A stretch of DNA of 64,000 nt from assembly GCA_017311185.1 (NCBI GenBank), contig JAESUZ010001291.1, positions 868,001 through 932,000 of the forward strand, in the 5' to 3' direction. Made by a program: the position numbers and the translations under genes. The DNA is from Proteles cristata cristata (lineage: Eukaryota; Chordata; Mammalia; Carnivora; Hyaenidae). Positions 45,541-59,059 of this stretch are shown one piece after another (the first letter of the stretch is position 1; the number at the start of each line of letters is the position of its first letter). The notes below the pieces were generated by a model. The model did no database searches, was not told the DNA's origin, and saw nothing but the letters and a program-made list of their open reading frames with translations.

Positions 45541-48500
45541 CCAAGGTGGATACACATTGAACCCCTGTGAAATGATGTCTGACACCATCATGTCTCTCAA
45601 TCCAGCTGTGTAAAGCATAGTATTTGACATATAGTTCAGGAAAGGCTGTTGTTGAAGATAAGTTCCAATTATGTAATTACCAAGTCCACCATGATTTAGG
45701 TGAACATAGCCTGAATGATTCCTGCGTGGCAGAAACAGTAAAAGATACATAAAGGGAAGTTTGAAATGCCCGTGTAGGTCATGCCGTTCATCATCACTGA
45801 GACTCAGGGGCTTCTCATAAACTTCCACTCGTTCCGAAGGCAAATGGGTCGAAACCAACTGAAAAGCAAAAAAGAGAAAGTTACTAAATCCTACAGGTTG
45901 CTTGACTAATCTCATCAGCAAGTGCAAAACATGCAATAAGTGTAGAAACAGAAAGCTGGGATCTAGACCAGCAAGCCCACTCCAGAATTTTCTCTGATAC
46001 TCTCCATGTCGCCCTTAGGAATTTTGGCTGTGCTCCTGACCGTCAAGTGCTTCTAGCTTCATGAGACCTGCTGAGTTGTCATTTAGGAACGAGACACCCT
46101 CTCTTCACTGCTTTAGTTGTACCACTACAGCCTGGCACCTGCTTGGCAGTCCTTGTATGTGTCCAGGGCTTCATTATCAAGGTCATTAGGGCATTATCTC
46201 TGTTCTTGTTCCTGTTTGATGTTCCTGTTTAATATTTGGCTATTTGCATGTATGTGATGGTAGGAAAACCAATACAATTACAAAGATCCAGAAGGAAAGT
46301 AGCTCTAAAACCTGAACCTCACTGGAAGAGTAGGAGACCCGTATGCAATAACAACATTAGTGGTACGCTGTATTATTGATGCCCCTTCCAAATGTTCTTA
46401 TTATGATGCTAGATAAAAGCAGAAAGGAGACAGGCATGTCTTAGATTCCCCCTATATATAAGTATTACATCCTCATTTCCAAATTGTGCCCCCGTGTCTG
46501 AGATTTGCGGCCTTGCCTACACTTACTTAGGCTACTAACAAATGTTCTCATAGAGGAAGATCCATCAAGACTTACTTACATCTAGACTGACTAAACTGTC
46601 TGACTAATGCATCATCGAAGTGGATCACTGAGTCTCAGACGAGTCTACTTTGGATGCTGTGGTTCTGGTCACTTAGACCACACCATGACTACAGATGGAG
46701 GAAAAGAGATCAATTGGAAAACATTTTTGCTTCGTTTTGCTTCCAGCTTTTCTTGCTATACCTTGTGTTTGATAAGTAATCTGTGTTTGTTGACGAAACA
46801 TTAGAAAATCCCAAGAAACAAAGATTTTCCATTGTCAGCATATTATAGTATAGTTCATCTGTTTATCTTTATATTGGTCTACTTTAACACTTCTGACCTG
46901 CCTAATGTGATTATCTTGAACTACAGAGACGGAGGGAAAATCATAATGTCTAAAAAAAAATGGAACGCACATATCTTGAAGTCCTATCTCTGTGGAACAC
47001 CACAGTGGCCTGAGTTGCCCAAACTCAGAGGAATTATTCTCCCAAAATTTTAATTAGACCCATCATGCAGCTCACCTTGGAGGAAAACACAACAGCCCCC
47101 TGGTTGTCCAGGAGATGTGATGCCTGAGACTATTTCCACGCAGGCTTTACTGGCCAATCAAGAGGTAGTAGCGAAGAAAAGTATGCTCCAGTCATGAAGA
47201 CATGCATCCTCAAGTATTGGCAGGAACATAGTGCCTAACATCATGAAGTCCTTCTTAAGGTGAGAACTTCTGCCTTACATTTAAAAAAAAAAAAAAAGGT
47301 TCATCTCCATATAAGTCCAAACCATATCAATACTTTGGATGATCGTATCACGTTCTCATCAAACATTATACACACACACCCAACGGGGAGCTAGTCTAGG
47401 CTGTGACAGCACAGAAAGAGAACTTAAACCCATCAAACCCATTCCCTGACATCTAATTTGACAACACCCCCCCCACACACACATGTCAAATGTAAGACAC
47501 TACAAGTTTCTTCCTTTCGCAGAAAAGAAAACTCTAAAGCAGAGAGAGGCTGTCTCGAGCCCTGGGTCTCACAGATAGTCAGTCACTGGAACAATGAAGA
47601 TGAGAGACCAGGTCTGTCTAGACTTCAAGGCCTACTTGTCAAGGCCATACTGACACATCCTCCAAGCCCACCAACAAAACGCAGGCTCTCCCTAACCTAG
47701 ATGCCCATGGAACACGTGGGCGCACGTTTTGTGACACTTCTGTTCCTTCGCAGCATGATTTTCCCTCCCAGTGCCTGCCACCATGTCTTTTTGCCCTTCT
47801 GCTCTAATTGTGACAGAACGTAGCAGGATCACCCACCCTGCAGGCTCAAACCCTGGGACTGACATGGAGCTTCCTTCAGCCTCTGACGCTCACCACCAGG
47901 CTCCACCCCAGACCTCTCAGAGAGAGGAGGCACACGGCCAGCTTGAGAGACGATGAATGCCCTAAATACCAAGAGATGTTGAGCTTTTTCAGCCAAACTG
48001 TGATAAATCCCACCAAAATGGCTCAGCCTTCCTCTCCAGATCTGAGCAGAGAGAGATGGAAAGGATGCTCCCCTGTCTGTGATTTGGAGGCCTGCTGATG
48101 ATAAATGTCGACTTTGGTCAAGGGGGCACTTTGGAGGGAATGCTGTTAAGGACAACAGGCGTAAATAAACTTCCCTTTAATATTGGTGATTAAACAAAAT
48201 ACTGCTCATTTGGTTCTCATTTATATAATGCTTTTCATGAGAATTATAGTTATAAAACAGGTCATAAACTCAAATGCTTATAGCGCTGGGAGACAAAGTG
48301 TATGAGTAAAATGAACCCAGGAGACCAGTATAAGAAGAAGGATAAAAAGGAACTGACACTTGGCCTCAATGTCAGGGAGGATAGGGTGTGGTAAAGAGTG
48401 TGGTGGGCTGGAGAACACGTGCCTTGTCTGAAGGACATAACCTTGCCTCAGCTCTGGCCTCTCATCACTGTGTGGGGAAGCAGGGCCAGTGTCATTAGTC

Positions 48501-48661
48501 TTTCCAAGTTTTTCCAGAAAAGCTGAAAGCCCTTATTTTTATGTGAATTATCCTAACTTATCAATATTGGCAACACTTTTTAAAATGTAAATATACAGGG
48601 ACCAAAAAACCTAAACACTATTGGGTTTTGGCCTTTGAGTATAAAAACTAGACAACACCCA

Positions 48662-48813
48662 GGGGCGCCTGGGTGACTCAGTAGGTTGAGCATCCAACGT
48701 CGGCTCAGGTCATGATCTCGCTGCTTGTAAGTTTGAGTGCTGACAGCTGGGATCCTGAATCTTGCTTCAGAGTCTATCTCTGTCTCTCTTTGCCCCTCTC
48801 CCACTAGCATCTG

Positions 48814-48848
<35 letters not shown>

Positions 48849-48864
48849 AATTAAAAAAAAAACA
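48662..48864 (+). mobile_element. CAN-SINE with (TC)n tract
   Basis: Head GGGGCGCCTGGGTGACTCAG, internal deletion after AAGTTTGAGTGCTGACAGC, then (TC)n at about 48816-48844 and an A-rich tail. Flanks show AACTAGACAAC before and AACTAGATAAC after. Confidence 0.9.
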
Positions 48865-49816
48865 AACTAGATAACTCATAAATTGTGAAATCCGGGAACC
48901 TGCTGCTCATTATTTAAGTAATATGATGAGATGCCCACCTGCCCACCACTGTGTTTCCCACGGGAAACAGGGTCCCGTTAGTTTTTGAGTATCAAGTACC
49001 TACACTGAATATACACTAAGTGCTCAGCAAACATTGACGGACTTCAAGTACAATATCACCACCAGGCTGATCCTTTAGTGCCTACGGTCCTTGGGGACGC
49101 CCAAGTTACACAGGGAAAACAAAATGAACTGGCCTGCAGGTATATGGGAAATCTATTGACCTGATGTCCCTGACATCTCACGCCCAGCTCAATATCTTCC
49201 CTAATTCTCTTCCAGTTCAGACTCCTTCCCCAACTGTATAACACCAGTACCGTCAGCGTTTATAATAAAGTCTTGATCAAGGAAAGGAGAAGGGAGGATC
49301 TGGACATTTTACTATTGACAGACTGAAAACACTAATACACTTGTTGGTGTATTTAGACCATTCATATTTAACGGAATTATTGATGTAGTTAGATTAATAT
49401 TTACCGTATTTGTAACGGGTTCTATTCATTGCCCTTGTTCCTTGTTTTTTCCTGTCCTAACCCCCACCCCTTTTTTTCTGCCTTCTCTGGTTTTCATCGA
49501 GCATCTTATATGATTCCCTTTCTCCCCTGTCTCAGCACATCAGTTATACTTGTTTGGTTGATTGGTTGGTTTTTAGCTGTTGCCCTAGAGCTTGCGGTAC
49601 ACATTTACAATGAACCAAGTCCACTTTCAAATGATGGCCTCCTGCCCCCGGGGCGGTCCAAGCATTCGCAAACAGAATATTCCCTATGCTTCCCTGCTGT
49701 TCCTTATAACACTGCTGTCGTTCACTAACATGTAAGCTGTAATGACCAAATACATTGTCAGTATTATTTTGAACAAACTATTTAATCTGTAATATCAACT
49801 AAGAATGAGAAATACA

Positions 49817-50016
49817 GGGACGCCTGGGTGGCTCAATCAGTTAGGCATCTGACTTCAGCTCAGGTCACGATCTCACGGTTCATGAGTTCGAGCCTCGAAT
49901 CAGGCTGTCTGCTATCAGCACAGAGCCCTCTTTGGATCCTCTGTCCCCCTCCCTCTCTGCCTCTCTTTTGCTCACTCTCTCTCTCTCAAAAGTAAACATT
50001 TTCTTAAAAAACAAAA
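49817..50016 (+). mobile_element. CAN-SINE
   Basis: Head GGGACGCCTGGGTGGCTCAA, the GTTCGAGCCTCG box and the tail CAAAAGTAAACATTTTC. Short flanking repeats GAGAAATAC and AAGAAATAC. Confidence 0.9.
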
Positions 50017-50052
50017 GAAATACTTATTTTTGAAAAAAGAGTAAGCAAAATA

Positions 50053-50250
50053 GGGGTGCCTGGGTGGCTCAGTCAGTTGAGTGCCTGGCACTTGATTTTG
50101 GCTCAGGTCACAATCTCATGGTCATGAGGTAAAGCTCAACATCAGGCTCTGTGTTGAGATGGAGCCTTCTTAAGATTCTTCCTCTCTCTCTCTTTCCCTC
50201 TCCCCTGCTTGTGTGTGTGCTCTCTCTCTCTTTCTAAAATTACAAAAGAA
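50053..50250 (+). mobile_element. CAN-SINE, diverged
   Basis: Head GGGGTGCCTGGGTGGCTCAG. The B-box region has decayed to GGTCATGAGGTAAAGCTC. It has a CT-rich stretch and a TTTCTAAAATTACAAAAG end, and lies 36 bp after the preceding SINE. Confidence 0.88.
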
Positions 50251-53200
50251 TAAGAAAAACAAAAGGTTTCATCTTACCATCATTTGTTCCTTCTCTAATG
50301 CTCTTGCTTTATGTAGACCTGTGTCTCTGACCTATATTAAATTCCTTCTCTCGGAAGAATTATTTCCACATTTCCTTCAGCACTGGTCTACTGACAACAA
50401 ACTCCCTCTATTTTTGTTTGTCTGAGAAACCCTGTGTTTTTTCTTTGCTTTTGAAAGATAATCTAGGTGGGTGGTCCCCATCACTTTAAATATTTCACTC
50501 CACTTGTGTCTTGCTTGCATCATTTCTGAAGAGAAGTCTGATGTACAAATGAGGAGTTTTCTTCCTTATTTGTGATGCTCTTTGTAATATCTCTTTCATT
50601 TCAAAAGGGAAGATGTATACAATAGTGTTAAATAATCTTAAGGAATTTAAATGATTCTTTCAAAATGTTTTTAAAAATTTTATACAGATTATTAGAGCTA
50701 GAAAAATCATAACAGAAGGAAAGATAGCTGAATGAATTTTCTAAAAACCAATTTGGGTTCGCAAGGTAAAAATGCAGAGAACCAAACACAAGGTTCCTAA
50801 GGCAGCTTCTTGTCCCTGGGGATGATAGTCACGTCACACTGAACTTCAGGTTACAATAAAACCACAGCACGCTGTCACGTAATGTACTGCTGAATTAAAT
50901 ATTTCCACCATGTGAAAATATTTATGTCTTCAGTCCAAATGCAGCATTTTGCCAGCATACCTGCTTAATTTCGTCTCATTGGCTTGGGCCCACATCCCAG
51001 CCCACCAAGGTATTTCTCACCATGATTCTGTCATTTAACAAAAATATTTGCTTGCTCTCGAAGTCGGAGGCCAGCTTTTTAGAGATTCTAAATGGATCCC
51101 TTCAGCCACAAGTTACAGAAATCATTGCTGCTTTCTTGGGTAAGAAGAGGGGACTGGAGGAGAGGGAGTTAGGACCTCAGAGAATGAACATATGCCTGGG
51201 TGATCTGGAGAGGAGAATGTACAGTCCAACAACTGTCTGTTGAGGACTGAGAAATGGAAAGCACAATTATCTTTTGGTAGCACTGGCCTCTCTGACATAC
51301 TTCCTCCACTGTCCTTGGGTGTCATCACCCAGAGTCTGATGTTGCTTCCATCTTGAAGGAATGCTAAAGTACATTTATCGTGTTTGGATTTGCTCAAGAG
51401 AGTACCTAATGGGTCAGAACTCTGCCTCGTGCCTGAAAGCCACGGGGTGGGGAGAGAAAAAGCCTTAGGCCTTTTACTATCAAGAGTGAGGAGCCAGGCC
51501 CCACATACCACATCATGAAGACAAACACACAATGGGGAATTCCCTCAGTTGAGCAGTTAGGATTGGACACTGGAAAGTCAAATAAATATCAAAGTTGACC
51601 ACAAATAGGGCGTTTTTATTTCCACACATATTTTGGAATAACACAGAGCAGAATTGATATTCAGAGGCGATATACCACTGCAGCTAAAACTGTTGATCAT
51701 AATCACCGTCTGTCCTGAGTGGCCTACATTGTCAAATGCTTTGAAAATCACCCTGATGTCATCCTGTGCAGAAAGCCCTATGAAGCAGATTGAACTAAAG
51801 AAGATGGGTGACAATGTTAGGTGATACAATTTTAGGCCAAATAGAAAGACGCGATTAATAAGTAATGAGACCGCTTTTCTGGTTTATAAATAAGCTCCAA
51901 GGGCAATTCCAGAGGAGGCGTCCAGACGTTTTTGATCTCTGGCAACAGCAGGAGAATAAGGAGGCTATGGCGAAGGATTTTTTTTTTTTTTTTTTGCTGC
52001 TTACAATAATTTTTGCTAGGGTTTTTTTTTGTTTTGTTTTGTATGTAAATGCTGGTTTTTTTACCTCAAGGTCCCAGGATAAATGTAGCCATATTTCTTT
52101 TCCAAATCCTTTCTGCGCAAAGAAAATCTGACTGATCAACTGTTCTCGGTCATGAGCTTTGCAAAGAACAATGGTAAGCAACATGGGCCAGGAAAGGGAG
52201 TAAACGAAGCATTTCCTTCAAGGAGCATCACTGGGCTCAAATCACCTAACATCCACACAAGCGAGAGAAAGCGATGCCTTCCGCTGCCAGGAAAGGCATC
52301 AGAATCAGTAACATGGGTACGCATTCAATGGAACAAAAGGATCAACATAAAGAGGAAAAAAGCAAACAGGACGCACAAGATAAAATTTTTTAAAACCGAA
52401 TTCTAGATGTTAGGGCTGCCAACACAAACCACCAAGGCCACAGGAAGTCCTTGCTGGAGACGGCCTTGTTTGCTGCACTAAACCCTTGGTTTTCATCTGC
52501 TGGGCTCTGACCACCCGGAGAGGGGCCTCAGTCACGGGCCTCTCCCCACAGCCCACTCCCTTGTGTTAGAAGTTGGATGCATCATAACTGAAGAGGTTCC
52601 CTCTTTCCGAGGAGGCCCATTATTCCTCGCTGTACTTTTAACGACGGTCAATAACTTGCCCCTTTTCCTTCCGTTATTATATTCCTCAGTATTTATAGAT
52701 GCGTCAGTGGTTTCTTTCCGTCAAAATGTGCATATTCAATTCCCTCGATCCCAGCTGACTGCAAAATGCACGATTTTGAAAAGAGTAGGAAGGAGAGGGA
52801 GAAGCATGGTCGTCTTTACGATCCTTCGCATGCCCCAGTTTATCAATGTCTCTTCAATAATGTGCAAGGCCAAGCTGGACCAGGCATTTAGTGCTTTAAG
52901 TGGGCACATCCACCAGCCCTCTCTCCATATTGATCAGTTGATTGATGTTTAAGATTTATAGAAATGCACTCACTGCCAAGGTCTCGGGGCACCTCCATGA
53001 CAGTCACATTAAGCAACACAAAGAGGTAGATGTTCTCCGTCCCAAAGGCTTCTCCTCTTGCCACTTGAAGAGGTTGTTGTTGTTGCTGCTGCTGTTAAAT
53101 GCACATTAAAAAGTAGACTCTATGCTCCGTGCTGAAGGTCATCCCAACAAGGTTTGCTCAGAGGTCAAAAGGAAAAAGTTTTCTCAGCCCTGGGTAGCAG

Positions 53201-53664
53201 CTGCTCATCACCAGCTCTTTCTTGCTTGGGTCCCGTTGTCCTTCTCGGATGTCCGGGACGTCCTCAGGGACGGGCCTCGGGACTCGCCCACGCAAGCGGT
53301 CACTGCTCCTCCGCCAGTGACCACCCAAGGCCCACTTTGTTTTCTCATCTCCTAGATAAAAATTCGTGAGACTCTCAATCACTGCACTGGCCCCAGGTCC
53401 CCAAAGCACCCAGTGTGGAAGGAGCCTTCACTTCCTTCATCCCTCCCCAGCATCGCTCCGCACAAACCCAAGTCCAATAGCAAGTCTCCCCTGACCCCTC
53501 TTCCCAGGACACCCACCTGCGCCGCTCGCACTGTGCGATTGCCCTTGCTGCTGCAGCAACGGAATGCAGTGAATTTTGTTTGACTACAGGAGTGTTTCTG
53601 GCGGCTCTGATGGTGCCTAGAAGTGAGGCGCCACCATAGTAAATATTTAAAATAGGTACCACTG

Positions 53665-53847
53665 GGGGCGCCTGGGTGGCTCAGTCGGTGAAGCGTCCAA
53701 CTCTTAGTTTCAACTCGGGTCATGATCTCACGGTTCCATGAGGTCGAGCCCCTCATTGGGCTTGGCACCGATCGTGCTGCTTAGGATTCTCTCTCTGCCT
53801 CCTCTCTCTCTCTCTCTCTCAAAATAAATAAATAAAACATTTAAAAA
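53665..53847 (+). mobile_element. CAN-SINE
   Basis: Head GGGGGCGCCTGGGTGGCTCA, a GGTCGAGCCCC box, a shortened middle, a (TC)n run and AAAATAAATAAATAAAACAT tail. Confidence 0.92.
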
Positions 53848-55082
53848 AGTATAAATAATAATCTTTGTATTTCCAGTGACAGGTGCAAGTGCCCAACCTC
53901 TAATAAAAGCAAGATGAATAAATGAACGAACAAGTAGATAAATTAATGACTCCCCTAGCTGCGGAGACTTGATGTCACCCGGAGAAAAGAGATTTGAGAA
54001 AGCTAGACCTCACACTTAAACTGATATTGGCCCATGAACTTCATGTGGATCTATGAACGTGGATACAGGAGATGCTGCCTGTCTTCAGAACAGAGGCTCA
54101 GAACTCCGGGGAGGAAAGCTCACTCAAATTCAAGCCATGGCCACGTCAGTACTTTACCGGAGTTTAATCACATGGCCCAGCTGGAAAACCATACCTGCCA
54201 CGGCCCTCCAGCGTGAGGGCTGAGGGCTGAAGGGGAGAGGAAGCAAGGAAAACAGAAGCAGCAGCAGGCTCCACAAACACGGTGGCCGCTTCAGTTTGAA
54301 AGGGACAGATGGCTCGATCTGAGTTGAGGTCCAACTCAGGAAAGGAGAGGGCGTTTCACTTGCTGTGATCTTGTCTGAATCCCTTTAGACGTGAACTGTA
54401 GGATGGCGTGGTTTTCCTGGGCCTCAATGTAAAACGAACTAGTGTTATTCTTACATCATGGCAGGGAGAAAAAAGGCTTGGTATGGAAATGCAATAAACC
54501 TAAAAGCAGTGGGTCCAGTACTTTTTCTCTTAAGACTGACATGTATCAATAAATATCAGCTTATACCTGGCCTAGACACGTGATCTGTAACCATACATGT
54601 CACATTTGCAGTGAGAACGTTCACTGACCAAAATAAAATAAAATGAAATAAGAGATAAAGGAAATCATGCAAATTAAATATTTTCTTTATTAGATTTCAT
54701 TTTCCAGCTGTTTTAACTTAATAGAATTTTTTTCTTTAATTTCAGACTGTATCATGCCTTTTGGCTGAACGATGATTGTCTTTCCAGCCCAGTGGCCTTT
54801 TTCTGTCAATGGCAATTAAATCCACAAAGATGATTTGCTTTCTAACCACTTGAGGTTCTTGTTTTTCCATTGTGCATCAGAAATTTTGCTCAAGTCAACC
54901 GAATTTTGTTAGGAAAATTTTATTTGACAAGACAGGATCCAAAATCCCTAAATTAAAATGCAAACATCTTAGGGCTTGCCAAAGACAAGGTGTTTTATTG
55001 TGTGATTACTATTACCGAGCTTTATACATATTGAAAAGCTGAAAACCAGATCTTTTGGTCTGTTCTCTTTTGTTTTCTTAAG

Positions 55083-55290
55083 AAGATTTTTTTTAATGTT
55101 TATTCATTTTTGAAAGACAAAGCACAAGCAGGGGTGGGGCAGAGAGAGGAGGGGGACACAGAATCTGAAGCGGGCTCCAGGCTCTGATCTGTCAGCACAG
55201 AGCCTGATGCAAGGCTCGAACTCACGAGCTGTGAGATCATGACCTCAGCCAAAGTCAGATGCTTAACCAACTGAGTCACACAAGCGTCCC
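55083..55290 (-). mobile_element. CAN-SINE
   Basis: Reverse element with the tail TTTTTTTTAATGTTTATTCA, ending CTGAGTCACACAAGCGTCCC. The target duplication TTTTGTTTTCTTAA lies at about 55068-55081 and 55295-55308. Confidence 0.92.
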
Positions 55291-55766
55291 TCTGTTTTGT
55301 TTTCTTAAAGTGTATTTTCTGAGCTCATGTCTCTCTTTGTTCCCATGTAAACCTCCACAAAATTTTTTTAATGTGTGGTGCCATTGTGTGACTACATATT
55401 TTTTGCATGGGATTTTAAATTTCATTGTTTCAAGTGATCATTAACTACCACTTAGCATCGGTGATCTTTTAAAGTGAACAAAACAGACCCGGAGGCTATT
55501 TAGAAAAAAATGCATTTTAAAGTTCTTTTCGAACCATAAAAATAAATCGCCAAATCAGAATAAAATAGACAGCTTTGACTCTTCCTTTTTTCACTTTTTC
55601 TAAGCTATGTAAATCAACTCAATGTACTTTAAATGGCTTTTAAGATCTTAAAACCCAAACTCAAACTCATTCCTCTGACAATGAGATTACACTCCTTGAA
55701 AACACACACAATCCAATTGATCCCAAACTTTAATACAGAATGTCATGGTTTTCCTACTTGATTTTA

Positions 55767-55994
55767 AAGAGGGTTTGTTGTTTTGGTTTTTTTTTTTTTT
55801 TAGTGTTTTGTTTTGTTTTAGAGAGAGAGACAGCACACATGTGTGAGCGGGGAGGAGAGAGGGACATTCTCAAGCAGGCTCCATGCTGAGCACAGAGCCC
55901 AGCACAGGGCTGGATTTCACGACCGTGGAATCATGACCTGAGCTGCAACCAAGAGTCGGGCGCTAAATGGACTGAGCCACCTAGGCACCACCCA
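55767..55994 (-). mobile_element. CAN-SINE, diverged
   Basis: Poly-T with TTTTGTTTTGTTTTAGAGAG at the left, and the end GGACTGAGCCACCTAGGCAC. The duplication CTACTTGATTTTA is at 55754-55766 and 55995-56007 and is identical. Confidence 0.93.
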
Positions 55995-56299
55995 CTACTT
56001 GATTTTATTTAGGAGTCTAAATGCAACAGGGTTCTACCAATGACCAATGAGGAGTACTTCATGCAAGTGTTCAGAGTGAGGTCTTTAATTAAACTTTTCT
56101 CTGCCCTAAATGCCCACCGTGCCCACAGAAGGAATCTGGCCAACTGGAACTGAAATAGTTTTTCTTCCTCTTACTTCAAGAGGTGACTAGATCTTACGCA
56201 ATCATAGCTCTCTGTTTGGATTTTTGTATTTTATCTGACTATAATGTCCCCTCCTCTGTGTTACACTAGAAGTTTTGGCAAAACCAATAAGCTATAATA

Positions 56300-56525
56300 A
56301 AAAATAATCTGTTATGTATTAAGTTCCTGCCAGGAACTGAACTAAGTACTTCACCAAAAAATTGTGTGTGTCGGGGGTGGGAAGGGTATAATTTAATGTT
56401 CACAACAATGAAAGATTTATTACCTCCATTATAAAGATGAGAAAAATAAAGCTTAGGAAGTTTAAGTAGCTTACCCAAGAAAATGTCAGTGGTAGAAATT
56501 AAACCCATGCCTGTCTAATAGTCCA
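56300..56525 (-). mobile_element. MIR SINE relic
   Basis: TGTATTAAGTTCCTGCCAGG, AATTTAATGTTCACAACAAT, TTACCTCCATTATAAAGATG, TTTAAGTAGCTTACCCAAGA and TAGAAATTAAACCCATGCCT match MIR in reverse orientation well. A short GT/GGG-rich insertion is present at about 56365-56385. Confidence 0.85.
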
Positions 56526-56576
56526 TGCCCAGAACCTCTCCCCAAAAAACATCCACATCATATTTGTTGTAAACTC

Positions 56577-56776
56577 CTTTTTAATTTTTCAAATATTTAT
56601 TTATTTTTGAGAAGGAGAGAGACAGAACATGAGCGGGGGGACAGGCAGAGAGAGAGGGAGACACAGAATCTGAAGCAGGCCCCAGGCTCCGAGCTGTCAG
56701 CACAGAGCCCAGCTCGGGGCTCGAACTCACTAAGGTGAAGTCAGCTACTTAGCCAACTGAAACACCCAGGCGCCCC
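56577..56776 (-). mobile_element. CAN-SINE
   Basis: Reverse element with the tail TATTTATTTATTTTTGAGAA, the CAGCACAGAGCCCAGCTCGG block, and the end CACCCAGGCGCCCC. A small deletion has removed part of the ACCGCGAGATCATGACC block. Confidence 0.9.
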
Positions 56777-58050
56777 TTTAAACTTATCTTTAACCTGCTT
56801 CTCATCTGCGAACATGGGCCTCCAGTCCCAGAATCATGTGTGTAAGGTCTTCATCCATTCTGTTGGAAACACAGAGCAAAACTTCAACTTCCGAGTTTCA
56901 GAGGCTTCTAGAGTTTCTCACCATGGAGGTCTACCTGGGCAATGAAGATGACACATCATACGTGTTCTCTGACGATCACTCATACCTGCGAGTCAGGGAA
57001 AAAGAAATAAAATGATAATAACCAGAGCTCACAGCCCTGCAAAACACTACTACCACGTTATAGGCTCAGAGGAATAATAATAAGCTGTTCTCGCTGCTTT
57101 GGCGACTGATTCCAAACACCGCTCAAACCACAAATATAATAAAAGTTTACCATCTTTTGAGAATCAAAAAGTGGTTTCACTCAAATCTAAATATCTTTAT
57201 TGCAGTAGAATCATTCGTATTTTTAAGGGAGAAAGTTTGAAATTTATAGTCATGGAAAGTGCTGTTTCTCTCCGTATGGCACTTGCGTATGATAGAGCAC
57301 TCTGTGATTGTGCGCAGTGAAGGGTATTAAAGCGTTTCACTAATGTACAGACCCGCTTTGATTTAAAAAAAAAAAAAGGAAAGTTAAAGGGATGAAAAAG
57401 TGCCACTCTTTCAACTGAGCAGAACTCCTCTTTAATTTGTAAGAAAGAAAAAGAGTTCTCCCTTAAAACATCTGTGTAAAACTGTTGAAGTGCACCATTT
57501 CAATCACTGTTTCAAACACAAGGGATTTTATCTGACCGTTTGTTGCAATCTGTAGTTTAACCATCTCAAAACTCGTTCTATACTGTTCACTGTTCAAATA
57601 AGGTTGGATCTGTTTTTTTAATTGAACGTTGTGTTGCTAAACTGAAACAAAGAAAAAAGACAAGAGTATCAGGCATGGTAATTATAACTTTCATTATAAG
57701 ACAAGGCAGAGGTGAGAGAGCTGGACAATTTCCCATGCTGAAGGCACTAAGACAGGAAGATAGAATGTCTGAGAATCTCCAAAATAGTCATTGATATATC
57801 TTGCCCATTTTTGAAGGTTGGGAATTTTCAAAAAATTATTAAACATGAATTCATATATTTATTTCTCATTTGTAGAACACATGGGAACAGCTTCTTTGGA
57901 AGGAAAGCAAGGAAAAAAGCAAAAAAAAATAATAAGTTGCTTAAAGTCCTAAATATTAGTGATAGCTTTTTTTCACCAGTTTGAAAATTTGGATTTCCAA
58001 TAAGGTAAATAAACACGACCTCACACAGTTTTAAGACAAAGCCCATTTTT

Positions 58051-58258
58051 GGAGTGTCTGGGTAGCTCCATTGGTTAAATGTCTGACTTTTGGTTTCAGC
58101 TCAGGTGGCGATTTCATGGTTCATGAGATCAAGTCCCACATTAGGTTATTGGCTGACAGTGCAGAGCCTACTTAGGATTCTCTCTCTCCCTCTCTCTCTG
58201 CCCCTCCCCAACTCATGCTCTTTCTCTCTCAAAAATAAATAAATAAACATTAAAAAAA
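58051..58258 (+). mobile_element. CAN-SINE, diverged head
   Basis: GGAGTGTCTGGGTAGCTCCA head, CAGCTCAGGTGGCGATTTCA, (CT)n, then AAAATAAATAAATAAACATT. The duplication AAAGCCCATTTT lies at the left and AAAGTCCATTTT at the right. Confidence 0.9.
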
Positions 58259-58540
58259 AAAGTCCATTTTCATTTCTTATCATCAACCAAAAGAGTTTTC
58301 TCTAGGATCACAAGTGCATTCTGATTTAATGATGAAAACAATGGATTAACAATAACAATGCTACCAGTTAGTAAAAATCTACCCTAAGCGAATACTTTAC
58401 TAAATACTTTATATTAATAATCCCATTCAATTTAATTCTCTCTTTACATTTGAAGAAACTAATGCTTGTGAGAAACAAAGCAGCAGAAGCAACACAATGT
58501 GCTGGTAAGGACATCTTTTTGGTTTCTCTAAGATGTGAAC

Positions 58541-58765
58541 CTCGGGGCTTCTGGGTGGCTCAGTCGCCTGGGCCTCTGACTTTGGCTCAGGTCATGACCT
58601 GGCAGTTTGTGAGTTCGAGCTCTGCGTCGGGCTCTGTGCTGACAGCTCAGAGCCTGGAGCCTGCTTCGGATTCTGTGTCTCATTCTCTCTCTGCCCCTCC
58701 CTCACTTGTGCTCTGTCTCTGTCTCTCAAAAATGAATAAATGTAAAAAAATAAATTAATTAAAAG
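58541..58765 (+). mobile_element. CAN-SINE
   Basis: Head CTCGGGGCTTCTGGGTGGCT, the GAGTTCGAGCTCTGCGTCGG box and the tail AATGAATAAATGTAAAAAAA. The duplication is AAGATGTGAAC (58530-58540) and AAGATGTGTAC (58766-58776). Confidence 0.92.
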
Positions 58766-59059
58766 AAGATGTGTACTCAGCCTAGTGGAGTAATTTTATG
58801 GCTGACACAGGCAATACCAACCAATGGGGAAAGAGAAAGAAGGTTCAAATCTACTAGGCAGGATGGCCACTCTTCAAAGAGCATGGTCATGGCCAACCGT
58901 GTGTCACATTTCATATCTCCAGGTCAACAAGAAACAACTGATACTGGGGAAACGCTGGGCAGTGAGAATTTCCCACAGTTCCCTTATTTACACTCCCTCC
59001 TTTGTTGATTAGGGCACTTGGGATTGCTTTCCCACAAACTCTCCATGCAGTCTAGGCCA

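Noticed and set aside
52563..52952. 129-codon plus-strand frame.
   Set aside because: No recognisable domain or splice context; a chance frame is sufficient explanation, although the sequence could be a conserved non-coding element.
24232..54674. Octamer words ATGCAAAT (24232, 24667, 31286, 54667) as a self-regulatory array.
   Set aside because: About two to four octamers are expected by chance in 64 kb of AT-leaning DNA, and they are not clustered enough to claim more.
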